Source of the DNA: Pseudopyrenochaeta lycopersici | Taxonomy: Eukaryota; Ascomycota; Dothideomycetes; Pleosporales; Pseudopyrenochaetaceae | Assembly: GCA_003313425.1 (NCBI GenBank) | Contig: NHZP01000111.1 | Location: 1-64,000 of the forward strand | DNA length: 64,000 nt | Direction of reading: 5' to 3' | Part shown: positions 1 to 10,090 of the stretch, one piece after another | How the letters are laid out: every line of letters starts with the position of its first letter | Numbering within the stretch: the first letter of the stretch is position 1 | The notes under the pieces: model-generated | The model's input: only the letters and a program-made list of their open reading frames with translations | Told to the model about the DNA's origin: nothing | Database searches by the model: none | Program-made: the position numbers and the translations under genes

Positions 1-269
1 AATTTTCTGCACGCAGATATAGCTTATTTACAGGCACTGTATAGCAAGATTACTAAACGCAGCTAATACTTGTATGTGTTCGCGCCAGTGCCTGGCTTGC
101 TACATCTCTTCTCCAACTTCCACATCTCTTGCGGTGCTGCAACCCTTTGGTCACTGGCTAGTGCGTTCACCCATTTATTCTGCTAGCAGTGGCGAGTCGA
201 TTTCATGCGAGGCCACGAGCAGTGGCTTTAGGGCTTGCAAGGAAGCCCGGTTGATGCGCTACGTACAGT

Positions 270-490
270 TGTCAGATTCAAGGACTATTTGGCTTGATCT
301 TTGATGAATTTTGATGATGAACATGATTGATTGATTCTGTGTTCTCTCCCCTCCTTTGTATGACTGCTTTTCTTCCGGAGGTTCCGAAGGCCGTAGTATC
401 GGTCCCTCTATTAATCGCCCTTTCCTGTATAGTACTTCTGAGTTTATCTTTTATATCTAACAGGCCTTACAGCACTTGTGTAATCTGACA
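270..490 (+). mobile_element. Solo LTR (TGTCAG...CTGACA family) with 5-bp TSD
   Basis: The segment begins TGTCAGATTC and ends ATCTGACA, the same kind of terminal sequence as the complete Copia element at 14131-19389. It is flanked on both sides by the same 5 bases, acagt (265-269 and 491-495), which is a target-site duplication. No internal element sequence is present, so this is a solo LTR left by LTR-LTR recombination. Its first 52 bases recur at 2742-2793. Strand is assigned from the shared 5' sequence only. Confidence 0.85.
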
Positions 491-1736
491 ACAGTACTCA
501 GATGTAGTACAAGAGATAACTAAGGAGATAAAAGGTGCGAAGGCGGAGAAAGATATTTAGTGGCAAGCTAGCTGAGCTAGGATTAGAGCGAGGGTGGCAG
601 AACTGGTAGAATTGTTACAGTTGTACTGTAATACTAGACACAAAGGCTCGCACCTGCTAGGCCATGATTGTGTGTATGAAGTCGACAGCAAGTATTGTGC
701 CGTTGCACAGGGTACCTGGGCAATCAGGTAATGATGGATTTCCTTTGTCAGCGAAATTTGGTGATAAGATTTGGAGATGCCAACACCATGCACACACACG
801 ACGATAATTCACTTCAAAAACTGAGGTTTTGTGAGATAGCTAGTGCATTAGCTCCATCAATTCAACAAGATTTCAGACCATTTTGCTTATTACTTTTAAT
901 CAGGCTCCATACTTACCTTCGTTTCTGGCAGGCTGCATAGGCAGAGCTGCTCCTGTTGTTCACGCACATTTGATTCCAGCGTCACCTCTAATTCACAACA
1001 CCAGAACTGCGGGATTGTGCCGAACTACCTTGTTAACTCCACAGTATCTCAAAGAAGTTTGAGAGACAACTGCAAACGATACAGGCGCACCACATTTGTA
1101 GGATGGCCAGCTTGCTTAGCATATACAGCCACAGCATTTAAAGTTCGTTCTAAGAATTTAGCAACAGCTTGACGGCGGTGTGAAGAACCTTATACCTTCA
1201 GCTGGTGCTGAGCTGAATACTACTTCATGCAGGCATGCATTTGTTCGTATTTGATTCTTGTGGCTTAACGGTATTTCCCGTCAGTCCACACAAGAATTCT
1301 TCATGATATCAAAGAGTCTTCCATTGGTTGCTTGGCTATGACAGGAATGGGAGCTGAATGCATCTAAGCTGAATTTCCATTGGTGCAGGTCCATACATTT
1401 CGCCGAATACATAGATTTTCGTGCTGTAGCGGAGTTTAATCAATATAAATCGCCAACTCCCGGTCGGCTTTGGCACGCAAACCAAACCCATTAACTTTTC
1501 ATCCAGTTTATTCATACTCATAATATCAGTTACTCGATACTCAAGAGATGGTGCGCATCATTTCTGGTACGTCTATTCTTCATACCAACTCCCTGTTTCA
1601 TAATCGGGCCTTGAGGTCACTTCAATATTGTTTTCAGGTGACACACTTATAACCGTCGCCACAAGCGACTATCCTTGAGCCATTACAGCCTAGCAAAAAC
1701 AACTGACTTCATATCATTAAATGGGCGTATTGGGAG
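491..1736. other. No supported gene (5' flank of the secreted-protein gene)
   Basis: Only short, low-quality open frames are present and none resembles a known family. A TATAA-like string near 1645 lies about 90 bases before the start codon of the next gene and could be part of its promoter. Confidence 0.4.
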
Positions 1737-2393
1737 ATGTTACACAGAAAATATCTATTAACCTTTCGATTAGCAGGCCTGGCAGCCATCTTCCTAGCAC
1801 TGCAAGCTTTAGGAGCTGCAGGCCAGGGTAACTCAGTTTGTGCACAATGGTGTGCTAAGGGGTTTGCCAACCCTGGAGCTAGTTGCACATCATTGGCTGC
1901 GAAGGGAACTGGTCCTTGCTACGAATGTGGTCCACTTAGACCTAATCCAACAGATGGTATGGTCTTGTGCGCCGAGAAATGCGTCAATACAAAGAACGAT
2001 GTTAAGAACTGTGGAGCTTGTAAGTAACGTCTTTCATGTCAAGTCCACCGTCCTAAGGTAGAGCTATTCGGGCATCCCATAAATGCTCCATCACAGCATG
2101 ACGATCTTTCGCTGACGTAATAATGTATCAATAGGCGGCAAGACTTGTGGATCGAATGACATCTGTAACCAGGGAACATGTATCGCATATCATCAATGTG
2201 ACACACCATCGCTAAGCTGCATTGGTCCCTACAACTTTTGCACAAATAATCTCATCTGCGTCGAGCATATCAGCGGGCGACGAATCTGCGTGAGTGGGGG
2301 GATTACGTGGCTTGTGCCAAAGATTCAGATTGCAATGGGGATTGGTTTGTTTGTCAAAGCCTAATCAGAATTGTCGTACACAGCCGCCATTGA
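1737..2393 (+). CDS. Small cysteine-rich secreted protein, frame broken near the 3' end
   Basis: The first exon (1737-2019) codes for a signal peptide (hydrophobic run LAGLAAIFLALQALGAAGQG) followed by a Cys-rich segment. A 115-nt intron follows (GTAAGT at 2020, AG at 2134), and exon 2 resumes in frame from 2135. The spliced product has the spacing C-x3-C...NCGxCGGKxC, reminiscent of STIG1-like or other fungal Cys-rich secreted proteins. Read straight, the frame stops at 2362-2364 and loses the cysteine pattern after the G6 run at about 2295-2300. Reading the next frame from that run recovers further regularly spaced cysteines (ACAKDSDC) up to a stop at 2391-2393, so a 1-nt deletion in the G run is likely. 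It is a candidate secreted effector, but function cannot be inferred. Confidence 0.65.
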
Positions 2394-2741
2394 AGCCAGG
2401 GACGTGTGGATACTATACCGGCATCCCATTTGCGAAGCGCGAAACTGGCAACGCGCTGGAACATTGGGGTTATCCTCCATCCTGAAAAGGTAGTAAATTA
2501 CGGTCCCACGTTATTTTCGGCAGATCGAGAGAACATCGTCGTAAGGATAAGGCCAGCAGAGTAAAATTTACTAGTTTCCAAATTCACTACGCCACAGAAA
2601 TATTCCCTGCACGTGAGATAATACTACAATTCTATACAATTGCGCAAATAGAGCTCCTTCACGACGCTACGTCTAACTGTCTAATAGAAGCGGTAAGGTT
2701 TTTAGTTTATGATGTACTAATGTATTTATATCCTTTATGGG
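2394..2741. other. No supported gene
   Basis: AT-rich 3' flank of the secreted-protein gene. I see nothing identifiable before the LTR fragment at 2742. Confidence 0.4.
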
Positions 2742-2870
2742 TGTCAGATTCAAGGACTATTTGGCTTGATCTTTGATGAATTTTGATGATGAACGTCATT
2801 TTCTTCATTGTGTGTTCTCTGGTTTCTGCCTTTTGTGTGCCCCTCTGCCAAGTGGTTACACCGAGAGTTG
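2742..2870 (+). repeat. Truncated copy of the 270-490 LTR
   Basis: Bases 2742-2793 match 270-321 exactly, beginning TGTCAGATTCAAGG. Similarity then fades, and no terminal CTGACA or target duplication is visible. This is a 3'-truncated LTR fragment lying directly at the downstream end of the broken HET gene. Confidence 0.65.
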
Positions 2871-2879
2871 TGCTACCAT

Positions 2880-3751
2880 CTAGGATCTCGCAACTTGAAG
2901 ATCCACACGTGTCAGATTCTGCTCTCGGAATGGAAAGACAGATTGTCCCACAATCGGAAAAATCGTCGGGGAATAAGCAAGGAAGCTAGAATGCTCAGAA
3001 TGCCGATGTCCTCTCCATGCAAATATGGAATGATCATGTGTCGTCTTGATAAGCTTCCGCTGAAGCCTCTGAAAAGCGTTCCTTCCTTCTCCGTAGAGCA
3101 ATGGCATATTGACTCCGAACAAACCCATAAGGCAATAATGCAATGTCCTCATCCTGGTGGTCTTCCTCCCAGCTGCCCATGACATTTTCTGCGCAACAGT
3201 TGGCAAGACGTGGATCAAAAGGTGAAGCTAATATCTGGGCATGGATGCCACTGATTTTCAGCTATTCTATTCGATAAATCCTTTTTCGTCCCGATTTCGG
3301 CCCAGTCCTGGTTGAGGAAACGGACTTGCTGAGGAGCTATAAGTTCTTGAAGAGTCCATCCTCTCTTGAACCATCGGCTGTCTGCAAACGTTACATTCTT
3401 TGACATAGGTGCTCCCTTGCCCGGTACGTCGGATAGGTACGCGTAACATACTGCGGAGTTTTGGTACCATTTGAACATGGCATTGATGGCCTCAGATAGC
3501 TCTGCACTGCTGCGCTTGTCAATACAGCATGTATCGACCCATAGATAATCGAAGCCATCTAGAAGCGCCTTCTCGCAGCATTGACAGATCTTCCTGTACC
3601 CGGCCTTCGAAAATACTGTCCGGCGGTCTCCCTTCATGTCGTCAAAAGACACCTCTTCTGCGTCCCAGGTATGGGAAAGAATGGCATAACGAGGGAACTC
3701 GCTGCCTAGAAACTCTGACAACTCAAGAGTTTTGGTGTGAAGGAGTCGCAT
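2880..3751 (-). pseudogene. HET-domain (heterokaryon incompatibility) pseudogene
   Basis: The product starts MRLLHTKTLELSEF at 3751 and carries the HET signatures YAILSHTWD, DYLWVDTCCID and RGWTLQELIAPQ. The family triggers programmed cell death on non-self recognition. The frame is lost after NRIAE at about 3255, where one extra base in a GAAAAT run moves the reading into another frame. A second shift near 3195 brings back the conserved end of the domain (MSWAAGRKTTR, LMGLFGVNMPLLYGEG). The remaining C-terminus is short and ends at the LTR fragment, so any effector or repeat region is missing. It belongs to the same HET subfamily as the HET remnant on the NB-ARC gene at 7331-10054. Confidence 0.85.
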
Positions 3752-4096
3752 CTTCGTTATTTAGCGTTCGAGAAGGCGGCTTGCTGATCTGTACGAGATA
3801 TCCAAGCTTAGCGCCAGGGGCAATAGGGCCGCAATCCGCGCACACGGTCGACGCGGAGTTTGACAATACCAGTAGGCATTATTCGATATCTAGATTACAC
3901 TTGTGACTAGGCTCGAAGAGAACGGGGTAGGCGCACCTTCCGCGCGAAAAGAGCTGCCCTCTCTGACGGGTCACGAATCGGCTTCAGCTGGGCGCGTCTT
4001 CAACATCAGCGATACTATTTCATGTACGCCGATCGTGGTGCGAAGGGCAATGCAATGGCTTCTTCCGTCGCAGGTATATCTGCTTGATTTTCATCA
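3752..4096. other. No supported gene
   Basis: Upstream flank of the HET pseudogene. The short open frames do not resemble known proteins. Confidence 0.35.
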
Positions 4097-4389
4097 TTAG
4101 CCAGCGCCTCTATTGTTTGAGCCCAGGCACCATATCTTATCCGTAACGTACGGCAATAGCAACTCGTCTCGTCCAAGCAGATGCTCTATCTCATCGTACT
4201 TCCCTTGTGCAAGCTGAAATTTTGTCTACGGGCGTTGCTTGATGCGTTTTCCAGCCGTAAGTGCGACGACTCGGGGAGCTTGGGTGAAGGCTTCTTGTCG
4301 CTTGATGGAGATGTCAAAGGCGCATCTACGAAACTGGAAGGCAGTGTAATATGCTGATATTCTTTCAGAGGAGTCTGCGACATAGACAT
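4097..4389 (-). pseudogene. Fragment of an unidentified gene, one frame break
   Basis: From ATG at about 4389 the minus strand reads a Ser/Pro-rich segment (MSMSQTPLKEYQHITL). Around 4205 the coding-like signal moves to another frame (LAQGKYDEIEHLLGRDELLL) and ends at a stop at 4097-4099. The two pieces look like one protein with a 1-nt break. I do not recognise the family. The gene is cut short on its upstream side by the pogo insertion at 4495. Confidence 0.35.
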
Positions 4390-4492
4390 AGTCGTATGGT
4401 GGGGCGCATCGGGAAGTTGAGCATTGGTTGTTACGAGAACTGGCTGAGGTTCATGGTTTGGGTTTGGTGTTGCACCACCTGGCGCACGTCCC

Positions 4493-4535
4493 TACCGTGT
4501 CCGTGCGCGCAACGCCCGGAGTCGCGCAACGCCCG
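4493..4535 (+). repeat. Left TIR of pogo element (43 bp including TA)
   Basis: Perfect reverse complement of 6576-6618. Inside it, the 13-mer CGCGCAACGCCCG occurs twice in direct orientation, separated by GAGT, so each end carries a tandem pair of likely transposase-binding sites. Confidence 0.9.
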
Positions 4536-6616
4536 ATCAACAAAAAAGTACCCCATGCTCTGACGCGTAACAACACAACAACGATGACTGCAATTGATAA
4601 TGCGCTTGCAGAGATTAATGCTCTAAAGTCCGGCGAAAAACTTTGCTATCAAAAAATAGCTACTAACCATGGTGTTGATCGGTCAACGTTGTCGCGGAGG
4701 CACAAGCAGATTCAGGCACCACGCGCAATTAAGGACACCAACCAACAGAAGCTCAACCTACAACAAGAGGAGGAGCTTGTGAAGTATATAGAAGGACTTA
4801 CAGCGCGTCGCCTGCCACCTACAAGAGACATGATACGAAATTTCGCCTCGACAATTGCGCGAGAGGCAGTCTCTGATAGCTGGGTTACGCGCTTCATGAA
4901 CAGGCACAAAGATCGCCTCACACCACAATGGACGACGGCCATGGACTCTGTTCGCCACGCCGCTGATTCTGGTGATAAGTACAAGCTGTACTTTGATCTA
5001 CTGCAGCACAAAATAACAGAGTATGACGTTGACGCTGAGCACACGTATAATATGGATGAAAAGGGCTTCATGATTGGAGTCGTTGGCAGGTCAAAGAGGA
5101 CCTTCAGTAAGAGGAGATGGGAGAAGAAGGAGGTCAGGGCATCACTCCAAGATGGCAATCGTGAGTGGATTACACTCCTGGCATGTGTGTGTGCCGATGG
5201 ATCTGCGTTGCCGCCAGGCCTTATCTATCAGGCTGCCGGCAAGGCTGTACAATCGAGCTGGGTACAGAGTATAGACCCAAGAAAGCACTCAGTACACTTC
5301 ACTACGTCCCCCTCTGGCTGGACGAACGATGACGTAGGCCTGGCTTGGCTTGAACAGGTGTTTGATCGCTACACTAAGAAGAAAGCTCGAAGAAAGTACC
5401 GGCTATTAATCGTTGATGGCCATGGGTCTCACCTGACGATGGATTTCATTAGGTACTGCGACGACAACAAGATACTATTGGCTATCTTTCCTCCACATTC
5501 AACCCACACGCTTCAGCCGCTAGATGTAGTCTGCTTTAAGCCTCTTTCATCAAACTACACAAATGAGCTGACTCAACACACTCACCGAAGCATGGGATGG
5601 CTCACCATCAAAAAAGGCGACTTCTTCCCTCTATTCTGGAAGGCCTGGGTGAGCAGCTTCACTGTAGCGACTGTACTCAGGTCCTTCGAAGTTACGGGTA
5701 TAGCACCTATTAACCCTAACAAAATCCTTAATAGATTTACTGACGACGCCTCAGAGGCCTCAATGTCACAAGAGTCCTCTACTTCGTGCTACAGCGGAGA
5801 GGATTGGCTTAAAGTACAGTCGCTCATTCGCTCTGCAGTGAAGGATGAGCGCAGTAAGGAGTCACGGAAGCTTGGCCGCTCACTCCACCATCTCTCGGTT
5901 CAAAATGAGCTACTCCACCATGAGATGAAGGCCCTCAAGGAGGCGTTAACTACTAAGAAGAAGCATAAGAAGAAGCAACAGGTCTTGCCTCTCCAACAGC
6001 GCGAGGAGTACCATGGTGGAGCTGTTTTCTGGTCACCAAGTAAGAGGCGTGAGGCTGAGTTTCGTCAGAGAGTGATGGAGCGTGAGGAGAAGGAGGAACA
6101 ACTCAAAAAAGCTGAGATGAAGGAGTTGAAGCAGTCCAATAAGCTGTACAAGGAGAAGCTTGAACAGGAGAAGCGTGTTGCGCGAGAGGCACTCAAGATA
6201 GAGAGGGAGAAGGCGAAGGCTGAGAAGGCTGAACAAGCAGCTGAACGCGCACGTCAGCGAGCAGCGCGCACCGCTGAAGAAGCTCTACAATTATCCCAAA
6301 AGGGTAAGAGGAAGGCTTCATGGCCACCCACACAGAAGAACAAGCGTCAGAAACGTGTGGTTGATGCTGTGGGTGGCGGCGCAGCTACAGAGGCTGTTCC
6401 TCCCGCCCTAGCTGTCACCACGCGCCTCGGCCGCAGAGTCAACCTTCCAGAAAGATTTGAATAGGCTAAATTGATCGCAAGCATCACTATACTACTTCAC
6501 CACAAAATCTCGTGATAATAGCTATTGTGTGTGGCTCTACAGCCTCATTTTTGGGTGACCTGTTGGGGTGGTTCGCGGGCGTTGCGCGACTCCGGGCGTT
6601 GCGCGCACGGACACGG
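4495..6616 (+). mobile_element. Complete pogo/Fot-type Tc1-mariner DNA transposon
   Basis: A 2.1-kb element with perfect inverted ends (4493-4535 against 6576-6618 when the TA is counted) and TA on both sides, the standard Tc1-mariner target duplication. It encodes one long uninterrupted transposase. Intact TIRs and an open frame suggest it is recently active. Its 3' side abuts an older, oppositely oriented pogo relic. Confidence 0.9.
4584..6464 (+). CDS. pogo-family DDE transposase (intact, about 626 aa)
   Basis: Cuts and pastes the surrounding element. I chose the ATG at 4584 (MTAIDNALAEINALKSGE) because the open frame upstream of it runs through the TIR. The N-terminus is a psq/CENP-B-like helix-turn-helix (YQKIATNHGVDRSTLSRRHK). 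The DDE core shows all three acidic positions: YNMDEKGF, LLIVDGHGSH and HTLQPLDVV. The C-terminal ~200 residues are a Lys/Glu-rich coiled coil (KEEQLKKAEMKELKQ) ending in a basic tail, usual for fungal pogo proteins. No stop or frame break is seen. Related C-terminal relics lie at 6750-7290 and 60050-60410. Confidence 0.93.
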   Translation: MTAIDNALAEINALKSGEKLCYQKIATNHGVDRSTLSRRHKQIQAPRAIKDTNQQKLNLQQEEELVKYIEGLTARRLPPTRDMIRNFASTIAREAVSDSWVTRFMNRHKDRLTPQWTTAMDSVRHAADSGDKYKLYFDLLQHKITEYDVDAEHTYNMDEKGFMIGVVGRSKRTFSKRRWEKKEVRASLQDGNREWITLLACVCADGSALPPGLIYQAAGKAVQSSWVQSIDPRKHSVHFTTSPSGWTNDDVGLAWLEQVFDRYTKKKARRKYRLLIVDGHGSHLTMDFIRYCDDNKILLAIFPPHSTHTLQPLDVVCFKPLSSNYTNELTQHTHRSMGWLTIKKGDFFPLFWKAWVSSFTVATVLRSFEVTGIAPINPNKILNRFTDDASEASMSQESSTSCYSGEDWLKVQSLIRSAVKDERSKESRKLGRSLHHLSVQNELLHHEMKALKEALTTKKKHKKKQQVLPLQQREEYHGGAVFWSPSKRREAEFRQRVMEREEKEEQLKKAEMKELKQSNKLYKEKLEQEKRVAREALKIEREKAKAEKAEQAAERARQRAARTAEEALQLSQKGKRKASWPPTQKNKRQKRVVDAVGGGAATEAVPPALAVTTRLGRRVNLPERFE

Positions 6617-6618
6617 TA
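6576..6618 (-). repeat. Right TIR of pogo element (43 bp including TA)
   Basis: Perfect reverse complement of 4493-4535, with the same internal tandem 13-mer. Confidence 0.9.
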
Positions 6619-7290
6619 CCTGGCGCATGGAAAACCAAGGTGCGGCCATCCTCGATTTGAAGCTTTTGAGCCACGCACAATAGCTAATATCATGAGATTT
6701 TTTGGTGGAGCAGTTAGGATAGCTATTAAAATAGTTTGATCAATTCGAATTACGTCAGCGGCCTCTGCGGCGGCCTGATTGGTCGCCCGCGTCGAGAGGT
6801 AGCATGAACTGCTTCCTCTGCTACTATTTGATCCTGCTCAACAACACTAGCCTTAATAGCTTTACTAGGCTTAAGGCTTTGCCTCTTACCTTTTTTAGAT
6901 AATTTAAGATCGCTTTGGAGTTGTTGTTTTATCTGCTGCTCTACTTTTGCCTCCTCGCGCGCAGCGACTTTTGCATCAGCCTCGCGTTCACGCCTCTCCT
7001 TTGCTATAACTCTATCACGACGACGCTCCTCGAGGAGAGCTGCCTTGGCTGCCTTCTGCTGCTCTCTAAGCTTAATAGCCTCGCTTTTTTGGTGTTGAAG
7101 CTCCTCTTCCTCAAGCTCCTTTTGCTCCTGTTGCTGCCTTGCTTGAGCTACCTTTGTTAGTGACCAGAAGAGCGCTCCACCACTGTACTCTTGAGGTGCC
7201 TCAAGCAATAGAGGCTTGCCTCGCTTCCTGCGCTTCTGTTCATTTGCCAGCGCCTCCTTTAGCTGCTTGTTCTCGTGTTTTTTCAGATCG
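6619..7290 (-). pseudogene. 5'-truncated pogo transposase relic with its 3' flank
   Basis: Minus-strand codons from about 7285 to a stop at 6750 give the pogo C-terminal region (EYSGGALFWSLTK, then a long KEEEELQHQKSEAIK-type coiled coil and a basic end). It parallels YHGGAVFWSPSK in the intact element. The HTH and DDE core are gone. The segment 6655-6710 is an inverted, diverged copy of 6493-6540 in the 3' flank of the intact element, so the two elements lie tail to tail. Confidence 0.75.
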
Positions 7291-7330
7291 CCACTTTAAT
7301 GAAATACGACAATTAACATGAAAGGCTGCT

Positions 7331-10054
7331 CTATGATACCATGTTCTTTCGAGCCTCAGCGACTTGCATCTCAAGGTTCTCAGCCTCCTTTAATCGCCCT
7401 TGCTTCTTATACGTAGCTGCCAGGTGCTCCATGCTAGCAAGCGAATGGTGATGCTCCATACCTAACACTCTGATCCGGATCGCTAATACTTGCAACCCAA
7501 GCTCCTCGGCCTTGCCCAGCTGCTCGTTATCAAGATAAATCGACGCAAGATTGGTCATGCTGGTCAATGTATGATGATGTTCTGGGCCTAGTACCTTTTT
7601 GCGCAACTCCATCACCTGCAAACCAAGCTCCTCTGCCTCGGTCAACTGACCTTGACTATGGTATGTTGATGAGAGATGAGCCATACTCGTCAAAGTTGAG
7701 AAATGCTCCGGGCCTAATAGGGCCTTGCGAGCCGCTACTATTTGCGCCTGGAGCGCTTTGGCCTCGTCCAATTGACCTTGGTTATGGTAGGTAACTCCTA
7801 GATTGCTCATGCCACTAAGCGTATGCGGATGATTTTTCCCTAACACTCTTATACGAACGTTCATTACGTGGACTAACAACTCTTCAGCGTCTTGATACCG
7901 GCCCTGATTGTTGTACGTGTGTGCTAGGTTACCAATACTGAGGAGAGTGTCAGGATGCTCAACACCGAGCACCTTCTTGCGCGCTTTTATTACCCGCTTG
8001 CCAAGCTCTTCGGCCTTCTTCCACCAGCCTTGACAGTTGTATAAATATACCAAGTTGCTCATGCCAACGAGAGTGTCCGGGTGTTCGCCGCCAAGAACGC
8101 GCATTCGAAGTTCCATTGCTTGTAGCTCGAGCTCTTCTGCTTCCTTCCATTGTGATAGATCGTTGTACGTCATGGCCAGATGACTCATAGTAGCTAGTGT
8201 CTCAGGATCCTCTTCGCCGAGAACTCTTTTCTGAGCCTCCATCGCCCTTAGCCCAAGTGCCTTGGACCCTTGGAACCGGCTTTGTGCGTGGTATGTCAGA
8301 GCCAGCTTTGCAATGCTTTTTAGCGTATCTGGATGCTCCACTCCAAGCACGTTTGTCCGAAACTCCATAACTTCCCGGAAAAATGTCTCCGCCTCATCAA
8401 ACCGACCGTCGCTATAATAACACATTGCAATCTTCCATTCTAAGTCGATCCTGCTGGCATCGTCCTTTGTAACGAGGTTCGACTCCAAGACATAACGTGC
8501 GTGAGGAAGATACATTCTCCACATGGCCCTGTTCCTGTGTTCATGGTCCGGAAACACCTCTTCCAATCTCGCTACGGCTTTGCGAGTCCATTCAACAAGC
8601 ACTCCTTCGTTCCGAAGCCAGTTCCGAACTGTGAGGTGCACCAGTCGATGCAAGTCAAGTGCCAAGTCTTCTGAGCGCCTGGTGATGAACGAGTACGCGC
8701 TTAGTGTTCCAATCGAATCCATCTCCTTCTTTTGCGATGGTCCTGGAGGAAGGAGAAGCTGAGGAACGTCTTTATGGTCAATGCAAGCCATGAAAAACAT
8801 GTATTCTGCTGCAAGAGGATCGTGTTGCTGGATCTGTCGGAATGAGATCAGCCAGGTCGTGGCCACTGGGTTTTTCATGTCGGAATATCTTGCATCATCC
8901 TCGAATTCTTCGGTGAGGAGCTCGATAATCTCTTGCTCTTGGCAACCCACGAGCACCAAATAATCCCCTAGGGTAATCCCGTTCTCGTTGATGTATGCGG
9001 CCGCCTGAGCGATAGCTAGTGGGAGATAGGTAAGCCATTCAAGCATCGCTTTCGTATCCGCAGGTCTGGAATCTACAAGATCCTTGTGGATTAGGAAGTT
9101 CCGCAGCATCCGTGTAGCTGTCTCTTCAGTCACCTGAGGTACTTCAATCACATTCTGATGGGCGAGCTTCACCCCGACCTTCCTGTCTCGCATCGTGAAA
9201 ATGACTCGTCCATTCTTGTTCCGGGGAATATAATCGATTAACCGAACAGATTGCTGAGCTCCGGGTTTCGGCTTCTCGATCCACATATTGATATCGTCGG
9301 CGTTGTCGAAGATCAAGACCCAATGGCCTGCGCTATCTCCATTTAGGAAGTCCTGCACAATTTTTTTAATGTCCGCATCCTCACCCCCAAGACCTCGAAT
9401 TCCAAACTGCCGAGCAACAGCATGATATCCTTTATCCAAACTCTCCATGCTAGTAGCTTGAATCCAAATGACTGAGTAATGCTCATGCTTCTCCCTCAGC
9501 CGATAGAGGAACTCCAACACAAGCTGCGTCTTTCCCACTCCTCCAAGCCCAGAGACTGCGGCTTTTGTGAATTGATTGTTGGTGAAGAGCATGTTTTGCA
9601 GTTCGGCAAGCTCAGACTCACGATCGGTGAAACGAATATTCCTTTCAAACGGCACAATCCACTGATTGACTGGGTGCTGGAGATCTGGATCCATGTTAAT
9701 AATGGGATTTCTCGAACGCATCTCGATCTCAGATTGGAGGCGACGAAGCGTATGGTGTTCTCCTTCACCATAAATTTCCGGCATGTGGACGTCGAAAATG
9801 CCAAGCAGAGAATACACCCTATCTTCCTCGAATGTGGTCTCTCTACTTGTCCTCCAGGACATCCTCTCGTCAACAGTAAAGTAAGAAAGAGGAGTTCCTC
9901 TTAGAGCAGAGATGGGGATTCTCGTAATTTCGGAAATCTGTTTTTCCAACGATTTCTTAGAACCAAGCAGTTTTCCTTCCCGGGAAAAGAATTCAACTGA
10001 AGGAGGAGCAAGAAGCTCTTGAAGAGTCCAGCCTCGGGCGAACCAGCGCTCAAT
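7331..10054 (-). pseudogene. HET / NB-ARC / TPR receptor (NLR-like) lacking the front half of its HET domain
   Basis: The minus-strand frame is open from 10054 to the stop at 7331, but an in-frame TGA at 10055-10057 blocks any extension and there is no ATG before 9862. The first residues (ERWFARGWTLQELLAPPSVE) are the second half of a HET domain. Next comes an NB-ARC ATPase with P-loop GLGGVGKTQ, Walker B VLIFDNADD, a GRVIFTMRDRK strand and YLPLAIAQAAAYI, then about eight 42-residue TPRs of the type VLGVEHPDTLKSIAKLALTY. Fungal proteins with this layout are intracellular non-self receptors. The first ~130 HET residues are missing, and the region upstream is occupied by the HET-ankyrin gene's 3' end. 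A shortened NB-ARC-TPR protein starting at 9862 remains possible. Confidence 0.85.
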
Positions 10055-10090
10055 TCATGTAAGGCCGCCATCCTAGTAAGTACTCAAGCC

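Noticed and set aside
2907..2916. TGTCAGATTC-like string as another LTR start
   Set aside because: It lies within the coding part of the HET pseudogene and has no LTR body after it.
4428..4583. Extended N-terminus of the pogo transposase
   Set aside because: The extra codons run through the TIR and its flank; the ATG at 4584 starts the conserved N-terminus.
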